Assembly (NCBI RefSeq): GCF_004341505.2 | Contig: NZ_SLYP02000004.1 | Span: 1-64,000 of the forward strand | Length of the DNA: 64,000 nt | DNA from: Sphingomonas sp. JUb134 | GTDB taxonomy: Bacteria > Pseudomonadota > Alphaproteobacteria > Sphingomonadales > Sphingomonadaceae | Direction: 5' to 3' | The notes under the pieces: generated by a model | What the model was told of the DNA's origin: nothing | Databases searched by the model: none | Seen by the model: the letters and a program-made list of their open reading frames with translations, nothing else | Program-made: the position numbers and the translations under genes | Shown here: one piece after another, positions 25,038-34,333 of the stretch | Layout of the letters: the number at the start of each line of letters is the position of its first letter | Position numbering within the stretch: position 1 is the first letter of the stretch

Positions 25038-25370
25038 CCCCCAGGAGGTCAGGATAGAATCGCTGTCAGACTCGGTCGAAATTCCAGCGATTCTGCTGAG
25101 TCGCACAATCCGAAGGGCACGCCCCAATTGGACAGGTCAAACAGCAAGAAAATACCCACATTACCGTGCCTGGAAAGGCCTCCCCCAAGAGGACAGGATA
25201 GCCCCCAAGGGGACAGGATAAGTCCCCCATGCCGACAGGATAAAGCCCCCAAGAAGGCAGCCAATTGCCCCCATCAGGTCAGGAATGACGTCAATTCCCT
25301 TAACAAATACAATCAGTTGCTCTCCCTGAATCTATGAATCATTAGAATCTGAGAATCACCCCGCCGCTGG
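25038..25370. other. oriV: Iteron-type replication origin (oriV)
   Basis: Six copies of a CCCCCAAGNGGACAGGATA-like iteron start at 25038, 25183, 25203, 25225, 25247 and 25269. The last four are at a steady 22-bp pitch (two helical turns), and the fifth and sixth are degenerate. Downstream, about 25290-25360 is AT-rich with four GAATC repeats, a candidate unwinding element. No clear DnaA box was found. 25371-25536 leads to the Toprim gene without another feature. Confidence 0.8.
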
Positions 25371-25536
25371 CGCGCCGGGCGTTTTTCAAAATGTGATTTG
25401 AAAGAAGTGAGTCGGCGAACGCCTCCCCGACTCGCCCCACCTCCACGATCGCGCCTCAGGATAGGCCATGATGACCCCATGGCTCCAGATGGAAGAGAGG
25501 AGGGGGGCTGCCGTGGGCGAGCAAGGAGGATGAACC

Positions 25537-26391
25537 ATGCCCCTCACAGCAAAGCGCCCGACCCGAGAACTCGTCGACCTTGTCGGAACCCTCGGCGGCA
25601 AATGGTCCGGCTATGTCGCTATGTGCCGATGCCCCGCGCATAACGACAGCGACCCAAGCCTCTCGATCAGACAGGGTGATCGCGGAATCCTCGTGACCTG
25701 TTTCGCAGGCTGCGCCCGTGAAGATGTGCTCCGCGAACTCAGGCGTGTACGATCAGGCCATCACTATCCGATTCCCGATGAAGGCCAGTACCACCGACCC
25801 TCGACCGGCGCGCGCATCTGGGACCAGGCTCTCGAGATTACCGGAACGCTTGCTGAGCGCTATCTGGATCGACGCAATCTGCTTCCGGCGCCGCCCGACG
25901 TCCGCTATCACCCGCGATGCCCCTATATGCCGAAGCCGAGAACGGTCTATCAACCGGCTCTGCTCGTCGCGGTGCGCGAAATCAGCCAGCTCGTCGCCAT
26001 TCAGCGGATCTTCCTCGACCCCGCGTCCGCCGACTATGTGCGCAAGGTCATGCTTGGCGTCCCGGGCAGCGGCGCGTGGCGGGGCAGGGCAGGGGGTTCG
26101 ATCCTCGCCATCGCCGAGGGCTTCGAAACGGCGGACGCCTTCAGCCGAATGCACGACATCCCGTGCTGGGCATCGCTCGGGGCCCGCCGCCTCGACCAAC
26201 TGATTATTCCTCCCAGCGTCACCACGCTCCTGATTGCCGAAGACAACGATCTGGAGGGACGGCGAGCCGCGGCCAACGCTCAACAGCGCTACATCCGGCC
26301 AGGTCTCTCGATCGAACGTGCGCCGCCACCATCCATCTACAAGGATTGGGCCAAGGCGCTTGATGCTAACGAGCGGCTTCGCCGCATCTAG
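25537..26391 (+). CDS. Toprim-domain primase-like plasmid protein
   Basis: 284 residues from ATG 25537 with a strong AAGGAGG site. A primase-type zinc ribbon (Cys30, Cys32, His35, Cys55, Cys59 in CRCPAHNDSD...CFAGC) precedes a Toprim fold with ILAIAEGFETADAF (catalytic Glu) and LLIAEDND (acidic pair). It lacks a helicase domain. It could prime replication at the neighbouring origin or assist the downstream strawberry-notch gene; this order is common on alphaproteobacterial plasmids. It lies 78 bases before the next gene. Confidence 0.85.
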   Translation: MPLTAKRPTRELVDLVGTLGGKWSGYVAMCRCPAHNDSDPSLSIRQGDRGILVTCFAGCAREDVLRELRRVRSGHHYPIPDEGQYHRPSTGARIWDQALEITGTLAERYLDRRNLLPAPPDVRYHPRCPYMPKPRTVYQPALLVAVREISQLVAIQRIFLDPASADYVRKVMLGVPGSGAWRGRAGGSILAIAEGFETADAFSRMHDIPCWASLGARRLDQLIIPPSVTTLLIAEDNDLEGRRAAANAQQRYIRPGLSIERAPPPSIYKDWAKALDANERLRRI

Positions 26392-26469
26392 GCGCCGAGC
26401 GCCGGAAAAGGGGAGGGGGACCGGGAATGTGTCGCTGCCGAAGGTGCAGCCACGCAGGAGCCTCTAAAA

Positions 26470-27755
26470 ATGTCCAATCTCTTCGACACGGCCGCCCAGG
26501 CTGATCGCGAGGCTGTCCGCCTCCTCCTTCCTCATCTCCAGTCCGGCGATCCCGTCCACCGCCGGGTACTAAACCAAGCGATGTCGGCGGCTTTCGGTGG
26601 GTCCGATGCCGATGGTCACTGGACCCAGCGCGATAGCTTTGAACTCCTCGAGCACGCGCTTTCCATCCATCTGCAGGCAAGCGGGTCAATTCTCTCCGGA
26701 ATGGCGGATATCCGTCCCCTGATCGCCCTCTCCGAGCGCTTGCCGACCCAGACCGTCCGCAGCGAAAATCAGATCGAATGGCAGCAATTCTCGACCCCGA
26801 TTGATATCGCGGGCATCCTCACTTTGCTGGCCGACGTGCAGCCGGAGGATGTCATCCTCGAACCGAGCGCCGGTAACGGGCTCCTGGTCGCGCAGCTCCC
26901 GACCCACAAGGCGCTCCATCTCAACGAACTGGACCCGCTTCGTCGAGGCAGGCTTCACGCCGCTTTCCCCTCGGCAATCGTCACAGGCCACGATGGAGCA
27001 ACGATCAACTCGACACTCGCTTCGTTTGATCGGCCAACGCTGATCCTTATGAATCCGCCGTTCTCACGGTCCATCGGCCGCGGAGCTGACGACTATGCCG
27101 CTGTTCGCCATCTGCAGGCGGCACTGCGTCGCCTGGTCCCGGGTGGCCGACTGGTTGCGATCATGCCCGACTGGTTTGGCCCGGGCGCCCGGATGCGCGA
27201 CCAGTACGAAACCGTTTTGCGCGACGTGACCGTCCGAAGCGCCATTCGCCTGGAAAAATGCTACCAGAAGCACGGGACCTCGATCGCGGTTCGCATCTTC
27301 GTCATCGACAAGGTCCCGGGCAAATCGCCGCCCGCGGTCATCCAGCGCGCGTCGATCGCCGATCTCATCGATGTCCTCGTCATTCCCGAACGATCGTCCG
27401 CACGGCCCAATGTGGCGGTGCCCGCTCCGAAGCGATCGACGGGGGTGGCCCTCTTCCGCGCGGTCAAGAGCAGCCGACCAGGGCCTCGTGCCTATCACGC
27501 CCCGACACGCAACAACGTCCTACCGGTCGAATATTCGAAGCTCGAGGTTGCTGCTCCGCTGCTCGAGCAGACCGGCGTCTATCTACCCTACCGCCCGAGC
27601 CGCATTAGCTTCGCCAAGGCTGGTGAGCATCCGACAGCCCTCGTCGAATCCGTTGCGATGGGGTCGATCCCGGCACCGATCCCGGACTACGTGCCATCTC
27701 TCCCCGAACGGACCGTCAGCGAACGTCTTCTATCGGCCTCGCAGCTCGAGACCGT
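26470..27755 (+). pseudogene. Strawberry-notch methylase/helicase copy 1, N-terminal part (interrupted)
   Basis: This encodes the adenine-methylase-like N-terminal part of a large methylase/helicase protein, homologous along its length to the gene at 34329-36794. SAM-domain features are EPSAGNGLL and the catalytic NPPF tetrad in ILMNPPFSRSIG (about 195). The homology runs to SASQLETV at 27755 and stops where an insertion begins; the frame then closes at 27798 with foreign residues. The downstream half resumes in register at 29419. Large proteins of this type resemble phage/plasmid anti-restriction or DNA-processing proteins such as P1 DarB. Confidence 0.82.
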
Positions 27756-27784
27756 AGCACATTGGGAAGCGCTGGTTTGGGAGC

Positions 27785-27907
27785 CGCTATGGCCCTGATG
27801 AAGACAAGGCCGCGTAGCGGCCGCAGGCTTCATCAGGGCAAGCCATGACCGGTCAGCAGGTATCTAAAGTGAGGTTGTCGAGACAACACTTTGGAGGCTG
27901 ACCGACC
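27785..27907 (+). ncRNA. Structured leader of the IS110 element, candidate bridge RNA
   Basis: Two nested hairpins lie before the recombinase gene. The first has CCCTGATGAAG (27793-27803) pairing with CTTCATCAGGG (27828-27838) around an inner GGCCGC/GCGGCC stem. The second has AAAGT/ACTTT enclosing GTTGTC/GACAAC (27866-27892). IS110-family recombinases use a bridge RNA encoded in a non-coding end. Structure supports a candidate only; loop-target pairing was not established. Confidence 0.4.
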
Positions 27908-29179
27908 ATGACCAAGCTCACCTCTACGCCTGCCGGCGCCGTGCTGGTAGCTATCGATATGTCCAAGAGCCGGCAGGAGGTTCTCATCGAGCGACCGGAA
28001 GGCGGCCGGCGCCGGCGGATGACCGTCATGGCAACCAGGCAGGACTATGACGGCTTTGCCGAAAAACTCGCTGCCATCGGGCGCCCTATCATTGTCGGGT
28101 TCGAGGCGACGGGTAATTACCATCGCACGCTGGCACATCGGCTGCTGACGGCAGGGTTCGAGCTGCGCCTCATCTCGTCGGTCGCGCTCGCCAGAACGCG
28201 CGAGGCGCTGCACAATGGCTGGGACAAGAACGACCCCAAGGACGCGCAGGTCATCCTGCACATGCTGCGGATCGGTGCGACGCAGCGCTACGTCGATCCT
28301 CTCGCCGCGGGCATCAATGACCTGCAGGAACTCTCGAAGACCCACGAAACGATCTCTAGGATGAAGACGCAGACCTGGCACCGCATCCTGACCCACTACC
28401 TGCCGCTGTACTTCCCCGAGATCGCCCGCTTCGCAGGCAACAGCCGGTCCGACTGGTTTCTCGCGCTCATCGAGCGGTTCCCCACTCCTGCCAGCATCAC
28501 CGCGCTCGACGCTGGGGCATTCTCGGCAGCTGCCTGGCCTCTCATCGGCCGCAAGGTTTCCAAGGCCCGTCTTGTCAATGACATATACGAAACGGCCTGC
28601 GCTTCGGTGGCTCTGCCGGTCCCGGAGGATTCGGCAGCAATTACCATGTTCCGCATGGTCATCGCGCAGGGACGCAGCCTCATCCACCAGCGTGACGAGA
28701 TAGAGCGGCTTGCCCATGACAGGCTGGCCGAGCATGTTGATTATAAGCTGCTGCGCAACATTCCGGGCATTGGTCCGATTAACGCGCTGACCATTCTGGC
28801 CGAGGCCGGTGATTTGCGTCGCTTCAACCATCATCGACAGTTCCTGAAGTTCTGCGGCCTCGATCTCGCAACGTGCCAGTCAGGCACGTTTCGTGGCCGC
28901 ACCAAGCTGTCCAAGTACGGCAACGCGCGTCTGCGCCGCACCTTCTGGATGGCTGCCCAGGTCGCCGCGCGTCAGCGCGACAACAGTTTCCGTGACAAGC
29001 TCGGACGGTACACCGCCGGGCACGCGGACGATGCCGACCGTCGCCGCAAGGCGATGACGGCGCTCACCGCCAAGATGGCGCGCGTGGCTCACGCCGTCGT
29101 CAAGACGGGGACAGAGTACCGGCCGTTCCTCGAACGGTCGGATGCCAGGTGGAAGGACCCCTCTCTGCAAGTGCCGTGA
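27908..29179 (+). CDS. IS110-family transposase (DEDD recombinase)
   Basis: 423 residues. The N-terminal RuvC-like DEDD domain starts VAIDMSKSRQEVLIE and includes FEATGNYHRTLAHRLL and DKNDPKDAQVI. The C-terminal Transposase_20 domain has IPGIGPINALTILAEAGDLRRF and a conserved Ser near CQSGTF, with KYGNARLRRTFW after it. This two-domain layout defines IS110/IS1111 recombinases, which insert without classical DDE chemistry. The gene looks intact. A hairpin (29180-29200, AGGG-CGCTCG/CGAGCG-CCCT) directly follows it. Confidence 0.9.
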   Translation: MTKLTSTPAGAVLVAIDMSKSRQEVLIERPEGGRRRRMTVMATRQDYDGFAEKLAAIGRPIIVGFEATGNYHRTLAHRLLTAGFELRLISSVALARTREALHNGWDKNDPKDAQVILHMLRIGATQRYVDPLAAGINDLQELSKTHETISRMKTQTWHRILTHYLPLYFPEIARFAGNSRSDWFLALIERFPTPASITALDAGAFSAAAWPLIGRKVSKARLVNDIYETACASVALPVPEDSAAITMFRMVIAQGRSLIHQRDEIERLAHDRLAEHVDYKLLRNIPGIGPINALTILAEAGDLRRFNHHRQFLKFCGLDLATCQSGTFRGRTKLSKYGNARLRRTFWMAAQVAARQRDNSFRDKLGRYTAGHADDADRRRKAMTALTAKMARVAHAVVKTGTEYRPFLERSDARWKDPSLQVP

Positions 29180-29418
29180 GGGCGCTCGTCGAGCGACCCT
29201 GTAGATAATGTTCGGGCCTTCCACCTGGGTGCGTATCTCGTTTTAAGGATGGTGAGGACCACGGCCGCCCCGGCGCCGCTGGATCCTGTGTTTGCTATGG
29301 CAGGGAGCGATCCCGTTGACGGTGGAAGCCATCTGGCTCAGATTGCATGCCGCGCCGATGGTTGTCGGCGCATGGATATCTGCTGGCCAAAACCCGCCGC
29401 TGCTTCCAGACATAGGAC

Positions 29419-30588
29419 GTTGTCTATGCGGGCCACGCCTGGGCTCAATGGATCCCCGGAAACTTCAAACCCGACAAAGAGGGCGTCGGCCTGATCCTCG
29501 CCGAGGACGGTCATACTTATCGCAAAGGATTCTTTCTTGGCGACGGCACCGGCGCCGGCAAGGGACGCCAGATTGCGGCCTGCATACTCGACAACTGGCT
29601 GCAGGGCCGTCGCCGCAATATCTGGGTCTCCAAGAACGCCCCTCTCCTCGAAGATGCGCGCCGCGATTGGACGGCGTTGGGTGGGCTCAGCGGTGACATT
29701 CAGCCACTTTCCAACTGGAAAATCGATGAGCCGATCGCCCTCGATCAGGGTGTGTTGTTCGTAAGCTATCCGACCCTGCGCTCCATGCGGGGCGATTCGA
29801 CGCGGTTGAAGCAGATCATCGATTGGGCCGGCGCTGACTTCGAGGGTGTCATTGCTTTCGACGAAGCTCATGAGATGGGCGGCGTCGCAGGCGGGGAGGG
29901 GGCTCTTGGCGCCAAGGACGGATCCCAGCAGGGCATCTGCGGGGTGCTGCTACAGAACCATCTACCGGCGGCACGGATTCTCTATGCCTCGGCCACCGGC
30001 GCGTCGGTCGTCAACAATCTCGCCTATGCCGTGCGCCTCGGGCTATGGGGACCGGGCACGGCCTTTCCCGATCGCGAGCAATTCATCAGCGGGATCAGCA
30101 AAGGCGGTATCGCAGCGATGGAGCTTGTCGCGCGCGACCTCAAGGCGACGGGTCTCTATGTGGCCCGGGCCCTCAGCTTCGCTGGCGTCGAGTATGAGAT
30201 CCTGCGGCACGAGCTGACCCCCGCCCAGATCGAGATCTACGACACCTACGCCGACGCCTGGTCGATCATCCATCAGAACATGGAGCGGGCGCTCGAACTG
30301 ACGGGCGTGGTCGACGGACTGGAAAATGCGACACTTAATAGCGGGGCCAAAGCCTCCGCCCGCTCGCGTTTCGAGTCCACCAAGCAGCGCTTCTTCGGCC
30401 AAGTGCTGCTCTCGATGAAGCTGCCAACCGTGATTGCCGCCGTCCGGGAGCACCTGAAGGCGAACCAGTCGGTCGTGATGCAACTCGTCACCACCGCCGA
30501 ATCCATCCTCGACCGGCGCCTGGGTTCGCTCAGTCCGGATGAACGCGCCGAACTGGAGATCGATCTGTCTCCCCGCGAATACGTGTAA
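29419..30588 (+). pseudogene. Strawberry-notch methylase/helicase copy 1, ATPase part (truncated by the RIT element)
   Basis: The frame resumes as VVYAGHAWAQWIPGNF and carries Walker A GTGAGKGR, the Walker B box DEAHE and SATGASVVNNLAY, matching the strawberry-notch NTPase domain of the second copy. It ends LSPREYV and a TAA supplied by the RIT end (30584 onward). The C-terminal helicase domain expected after LSPREYV is missing. With the upstream insertion, this copy is broken twice. Confidence 0.85.
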
Positions 30589-30695
30589 TGTGGAGCTCCA
30601 CATTACACATATTCTTTGCAGTCGCAGTTTATGTCGAGCGTGGCGGCGAGAGACGCAGGTTTCCTTCGGTTTTCCATGATTTCACTCCAGATAAT
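30584..30695 (+). repeat. Left 112-bp inverted repeat of the RIT element
   Basis: Identical in reverse complement to 34222-34333. Its outermost 24 bp form a self-complementary palindrome (half TGTAATGTGGAG) that provides the TAA ending strawberry-notch copy 1. Confidence 0.9.
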
Positions 30696-30726
30696 ATGCG
30701 GGTTAGAGGGAGTGTTCGAAGACGGG

Positions 30727-31731
30727 TCAGGCCCGCCTTCGAACGTCGGTGAGCATTGTGATCAAGGCGTCGGAAGGCGGCTTGAAGCGCCCCGGCTTGA
30801 TCGCAGGGGCACCGTGGGCTGCGAGAATCTGCAGCTTCTCTTCGGGATCGGCGCGCAAGTAGGTCTCGGTGCTCTGGATACTGGCGTGGCCGAGCCATAA
30901 TGCGACCTTGCGAATGTCCCCCGTCGCCGCGAGCGTGTGCATCGCGCAAGAATGACGAAGCACGTGGGGTGTGACGCGCTTCCCAAGGATCGACGGCTGC
31001 TTCGTCGCTGCCGTCTTGACGTGCTCGGCCAATCGGAACGCAAATCCGTCGCGGGTCATCGGCTGCCCGTTGGCATTGAGGAAAATCTCGGTGACCTCAA
31101 CTTGAGGCCGGATCGCAAGCCATGCGCGCAATGCGATCTGGGTCTCCTTCCACAGCGGCAGGACCCGTTCACGTCGCCCTTTGCCCATGATGTGCATGGT
31201 GGACAGGGAGCGGTCCGGGAAATCGCCCAGTTGCAGCGTTACGAGTTCCGACACCCTCAGTCCGCCAGCATAGGTAAGATGCAGCATCGCGCGATCACGG
31301 GTGCCGAGGCGTGTCCGGGGATCGGGTGTATCGAGCAAAGCCTTGATCTCGGCCCGGTCGAGGTAATCGATCAGCGCCTTGTCTGTCTTCTTGGTCGGGA
31401 TTGCTCTGACACGGAGTGCCTGATCGAGGCAGGCTGGAATCCGGTACTCGATGTATCGGAAGAAGGATCGGATCGCGGCGAGCCTGCCATTGCGGGTCCG
31501 CACGCAGCTGCCGCGGCCGATCTCCACATGATCGAGGAAGGCCATGATCATGTCTGTGCCGAGATCCTCAACCTCGAGATCGGTCGGTCGGCGCTTCAGC
31601 CGATCGGCAGCGAACTGGACGAGGAGGACGAAGCAGTTGGCATAGGTCTTCACCGTGTGCGGGCTGACGGCGCGTTCGCGCGGCAGATGTTCCCGCAGAT
31701 ATGCCGAGAGATGGGGAGCAAGCGCCGTCAT
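30727..31731 (-). CDS. RIT tyrosine recombinase, third gene (RitC-like)
   Basis: 334 residues, XerC/D-like. An N-terminal SAM-like core-binding domain (LREHLPRERAVSPHTVKTYANCF) is followed by the catalytic domain with Arg in YAGGLRVSELVTLQ, the HxLRHSCA box and GHASIQSTETYLRAD carrying the nucleophile Tyr. Start ATG 31731 overlaps the stop of the middle recombinase by 4 bases, so the three are probably translated together. Confidence 0.88.
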   Translation of the reverse strand: MTALAPHLSAYLREHLPRERAVSPHTVKTYANCFVLLVQFAADRLKRRPTDLEVEDLGTDMIMAFLDHVEIGRGSCVRTRNGRLAAIRSFFRYIEYRIPACLDQALRVRAIPTKKTDKALIDYLDRAEIKALLDTPDPRTRLGTRDRAMLHLTYAGGLRVSELVTLQLGDFPDRSLSTMHIMGKGRRERVLPLWKETQIALRAWLAIRPQVEVTEIFLNANGQPMTRDGFAFRLAEHVKTAATKQPSILGKRVTPHVLRHSCAMHTLAATGDIRKVALWLGHASIQSTETYLRADPEEKLQILAAHGAPAIKPGRFKPPSDALITMLTDVRRRA

Positions 31732-32660
31732 GCCGCTTCTCCTTGAAAAAGTTGCTCGCTTGCAGCCGCAATGTCGCGCAGCAGCACTGGCGTGGCTTCG
31801 AGATACCAGTACGTGTTGGCGATCGACGCGTGCCCCAGGTAGACACTGAGACCGGCCATGTGGTGGGCAATGGCCTCCCTCTCACGCGGGCAGGACTCAA
31901 GCGAGCGAACAGCGAACGTATGTCGCAGATCGTGGAGTCGCATGCCTGCCGTACCGGTTGCTCCACGATATCCGAGAAGCCGGGCCAACCTGACGAACAC
32001 GACGTGGGCGCGCACCTTGTGCGGCGCCCGCCCCCGGATAGTGACGAACAGGTCATTACACTTGGCCGGGTGCTTCGCGCGGATCGCAATGTAGGCTTCG
32101 AGTGCTTGGCGCGTCGATGGCTGCAAGGCGATCAGTCGCTGCTTGCCGAACTTGCCGTTGCGGACGACCAGCCCATCCTCGACCAGATCGTTGCACTGTA
32201 GCGCGAGAGCCTCGGAAATCCGGAGACCTGTCGCCGCGAGCAGGCCGAACAGGTAATGGTACGTGTATGGGCTAATCGTGCCATGGGGCGGAACGTTCAA
32301 TGCCGCCGCCATGATCGCCCGCACCTGGTCCGCTTCGATTATGGTCGGAGTGGGACGTGGCCGCTTCCCCCGGCCGAAAACGCCGACAGGCGGGACTTCG
32401 TTGTCTGGGTCCTCGGCATGAGCGAAAAGGCTGAAGTTACGAGCAGCGTCGTACCTATGGCGAGCCACGTTTTGCGAGCTTGCCGTGTGGCACCAGTCGT
32501 AGATGCGCTGCACTCGGGTGTGCCGGTCACCGAAGCGTTCAGCGAAAGCGGCGTATTGGCGCAGCAGTCGTTCCTGTTCCGAGAACTTCCGCCCCAAGCT
32601 GCGATACAGCGAGACGTATCTGGCAATCTGCGTGCTCAGCATGACGGTTCTCCCGGCCAT
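31728..32660 (-). CDS. RIT tyrosine recombinase, second gene (RitB-like)
   Basis: 310 residues. Catalytic elements are ATGLRISEALALQ, MRLHDLRHTFAV and YLGHASIANTYWYLEAT with the likely nucleophile Tyr. It has an N-terminal core-binding region (RYVSLYRSLGRKFSEQERLLRQY). It overlaps the first recombinase gene by 25 bases and the third by 4. In RIT elements all three proteins are thought to be needed for movement; none looks damaged here. Confidence 0.88.
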   Translation of the reverse strand: MAGRTVMLSTQIARYVSLYRSLGRKFSEQERLLRQYAAFAERFGDRHTRVQRIYDWCHTASSQNVARHRYDAARNFSLFAHAEDPDNEVPPVGVFGRGKRPRPTPTIIEADQVRAIMAAALNVPPHGTISPYTYHYLFGLLAATGLRISEALALQCNDLVEDGLVVRNGKFGKQRLIALQPSTRQALEAYIAIRAKHPAKCNDLFVTIRGRAPHKVRAHVVFVRLARLLGYRGATGTAGMRLHDLRHTFAVRSLESCPREREAIAHHMAGLSVYLGHASIANTYWYLEATPVLLRDIAAASEQLFQGEAA

Positions 32661-34183
32661 GGCTGCGCGATTTTCATGAGCATCGGCAGGTCGACCTTGG
32701 CGTAGATGGCGGTGGTCTCGGGCGAGCTGTGGCGCAGGATCGTTCCAACGGACTCCAGCCCTGCGCCCGCGCGCAGCAAGTTGGTGGCAAGCGAATGCCG
32801 GAAAATGTGCGATCCGGTCGGCACGCCTTCGATCCCGCCGCGCTCATGCGTGCGTGCAACGATGCCGGCGATCTCCGCCGATGAGCGGAACGAACGGAAC
32901 GGGGCTTGCGCGCGCACGAACAGATGCGGATCGGCGGTCTTGGGACGCGCCGTGGCAATGTAGTCCAGGATCGCGTCACCGACGTCCTGAGGCAATGGCA
33001 GGCGATCAGGCCGACGCGTCTTGCCCTTGACCGTCAGGTGGCCCGAGCGCCAGTCGATATCGTCGAGGTGCATATCCCGAATATCACCGGCACGCAGGCC
33101 AAGCCGGGCGAGCAGGAGAATGATGGCCTTGTCCCGAACTTCCACCGGGCGATCAGTCGGACATGCGCCGATGATCTGCTCGATCGTTGCCGGGTTAACG
33201 TGCCGGGGCAGCGTCGAAAGACGGTAGCGTTGCACTGATGGGATCGCGTGCAACAAAGCTGGACGGCAAATACCCTGCACGACCAGGAACCGAATATAGC
33301 TCCGTATTATCGTGACGAGCAGTGATGCCGAACCCGGCGTCTCCTTGCTTCGTTGTTGAAACGCCCGTCTGAGGACGGCTGCATCCCATTGTGAAGGCTC
33401 GCCGAGCATAGGCGCGAGCCGCCTGATATCGGCCCGGTAGCGCCGGATCGTCTCATCGGTCGCGCCGCGGTGTTGCTTGAGCCATGCCAGATATGCCGCC
33501 ATGTGCGGGTCGTCATCCGACACCAGTTCGACTGAAGGGATGACACCGCGGTCGCGCAAGAACTCGACGAAGTGCCGAGCGCCTCGCCGCCGCCGCTTCG
33601 CGCCCGAGGCAACAAGCTTGCCTCGCTTGCGCCAGACCGGACATCGACAATCATGCGCGCCGTACTGGTCGATGATCGTGTCATCGATATCGGCCCATTG
33701 TCGTCGCGCAATGCGAAGCCAGGCCGCGAAATGCTCGGCCTCGGATCGATAGGACTGGGCCGGTCCTTGCGCGAGTTGCAAGCGATCGATCCCATCGAAA
33801 TAGTCGGCGAGGTGCCGTGGCAGATCGTCGATCCCGTCGTCGACACCGACGTAGCCTTGATCCTCCAGGAAGCGGACGAAGCGCCTGACTCGCGCTGCAA
33901 TGTCCGCCTTATAGACTGGCTGCTGCGCCGAATACCGGTGGCAACGGCACCGATGCTTCTCGAACCGCCGAACGGTCCGATCGTCGATCGTGCGGATCGC
34001 GATCCCATGCAGTTCCATCCAATGCAGGAAATGACGGGCCGCAGCGCCAAACAGAATCGCACTGCCTGACCTCTCGTCGAGCGACAGAGAGGAGAGGAAT
34101 GCGGTGAGTAGAGCGTCGTGACTGGGCGGGTCTTCGACCCGGAGCCGGGCCGCTCGAAACGACAATAATGATCTTGATCGCAT
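32636..34183 (-). CDS. RIT tyrosine recombinase, first gene (RitA-like)
   Basis: 515 residues, longer than a standard integrase owing to an N-terminal extension containing CRCHRYSAQQPVYKAD and DCRCPVWRKRGK, Cys/His-bearing segments that may bind metal. The catalytic domain has ARLGLRAGDIRDMHLDDI, GSHIFRHSLATNLLRAGAG and RHSSPETTAIYAKVD. ATG 34183 has AAGGA upstream and sits 38 bases inside the right inverted repeat, so its promoter probably lies in the repeat. The first gene of the three. Confidence 0.88.
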   Translation of the reverse strand: MRSRSLLSFRAARLRVEDPPSHDALLTAFLSSLSLDERSGSAILFGAAARHFLHWMELHGIAIRTIDDRTVRRFEKHRCRCHRYSAQQPVYKADIAARVRRFVRFLEDQGYVGVDDGIDDLPRHLADYFDGIDRLQLAQGPAQSYRSEAEHFAAWLRIARRQWADIDDTIIDQYGAHDCRCPVWRKRGKLVASGAKRRRRGARHFVEFLRDRGVIPSVELVSDDDPHMAAYLAWLKQHRGATDETIRRYRADIRRLAPMLGEPSQWDAAVLRRAFQQRSKETPGSASLLVTIIRSYIRFLVVQGICRPALLHAIPSVQRYRLSTLPRHVNPATIEQIIGACPTDRPVEVRDKAIILLLARLGLRAGDIRDMHLDDIDWRSGHLTVKGKTRRPDRLPLPQDVGDAILDYIATARPKTADPHLFVRAQAPFRSFRSSAEIAGIVARTHERGGIEGVPTGSHIFRHSLATNLLRAGAGLESVGTILRHSSPETTAIYAKVDLPMLMKIAQPWPGEPSC

Positions 34184-34221
34184 GTTGGTTCCTTCGACTT
34201 GTTCAGGTCGAGGGAACCGTA

Positions 34222-34333
34222 ATTATCTGGAGTGAAATCATGGAAAACCGAAGGAAACCTGCGTCTCTCGCCGCCACGCTCGACATAAACTGCGACTGCA
34301 AAGAATATGTGTAATGTGGAGCTCCACATTACA
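34222..34333 (-). repeat. Right 112-bp inverted repeat of the RIT element
   Basis: Perfect reverse complement of 30584-30695. Here the outer palindrome extends to 32 bp (34306-34337) because the host flank continues the symmetry. Confidence 0.9.

Larger units (their letters stand above)
27756..29417. mobile_element. Insertion in strawberry-notch copy 1, containing an IS110-family element
   Basis: About 1,660 bp that split a conserved codon run (ETV...VYAGHAWAQW) exactly, leaving CGT on both sides (27753-27755 and 29418-29420) as a possible 3-bp target duplication. The outer ends show a loose inverted match around GGAAGC and TTTGG. The IS110 unit seems nested within it, because GCTATGGC occurs at both inner edges (about 27786 and 29296). 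The outer element is not one I recognise. Confidence 0.6.
30584..34333. mobile_element. RIT element (recombinase in trio)
   Basis: A 3,750-bp element with perfect 112-bp inverted ends and three adjacent, overlapping tyrosine recombinase genes all read leftward, the defining layout of RIT elements. It separates two strawberry-notch genes that point toward each other and both end at the same codon. Between the left end and the third recombinase gene there is only a short non-coding strip. Confidence 0.88.

Noticed and set aside
30584..30607. Palindrome read as a simple transcription terminator of copy 1
   Set aside because: It is part of a 112-bp repeat present at both ends of the RIT element and has no U-run, so a recombination-end role is more likely.
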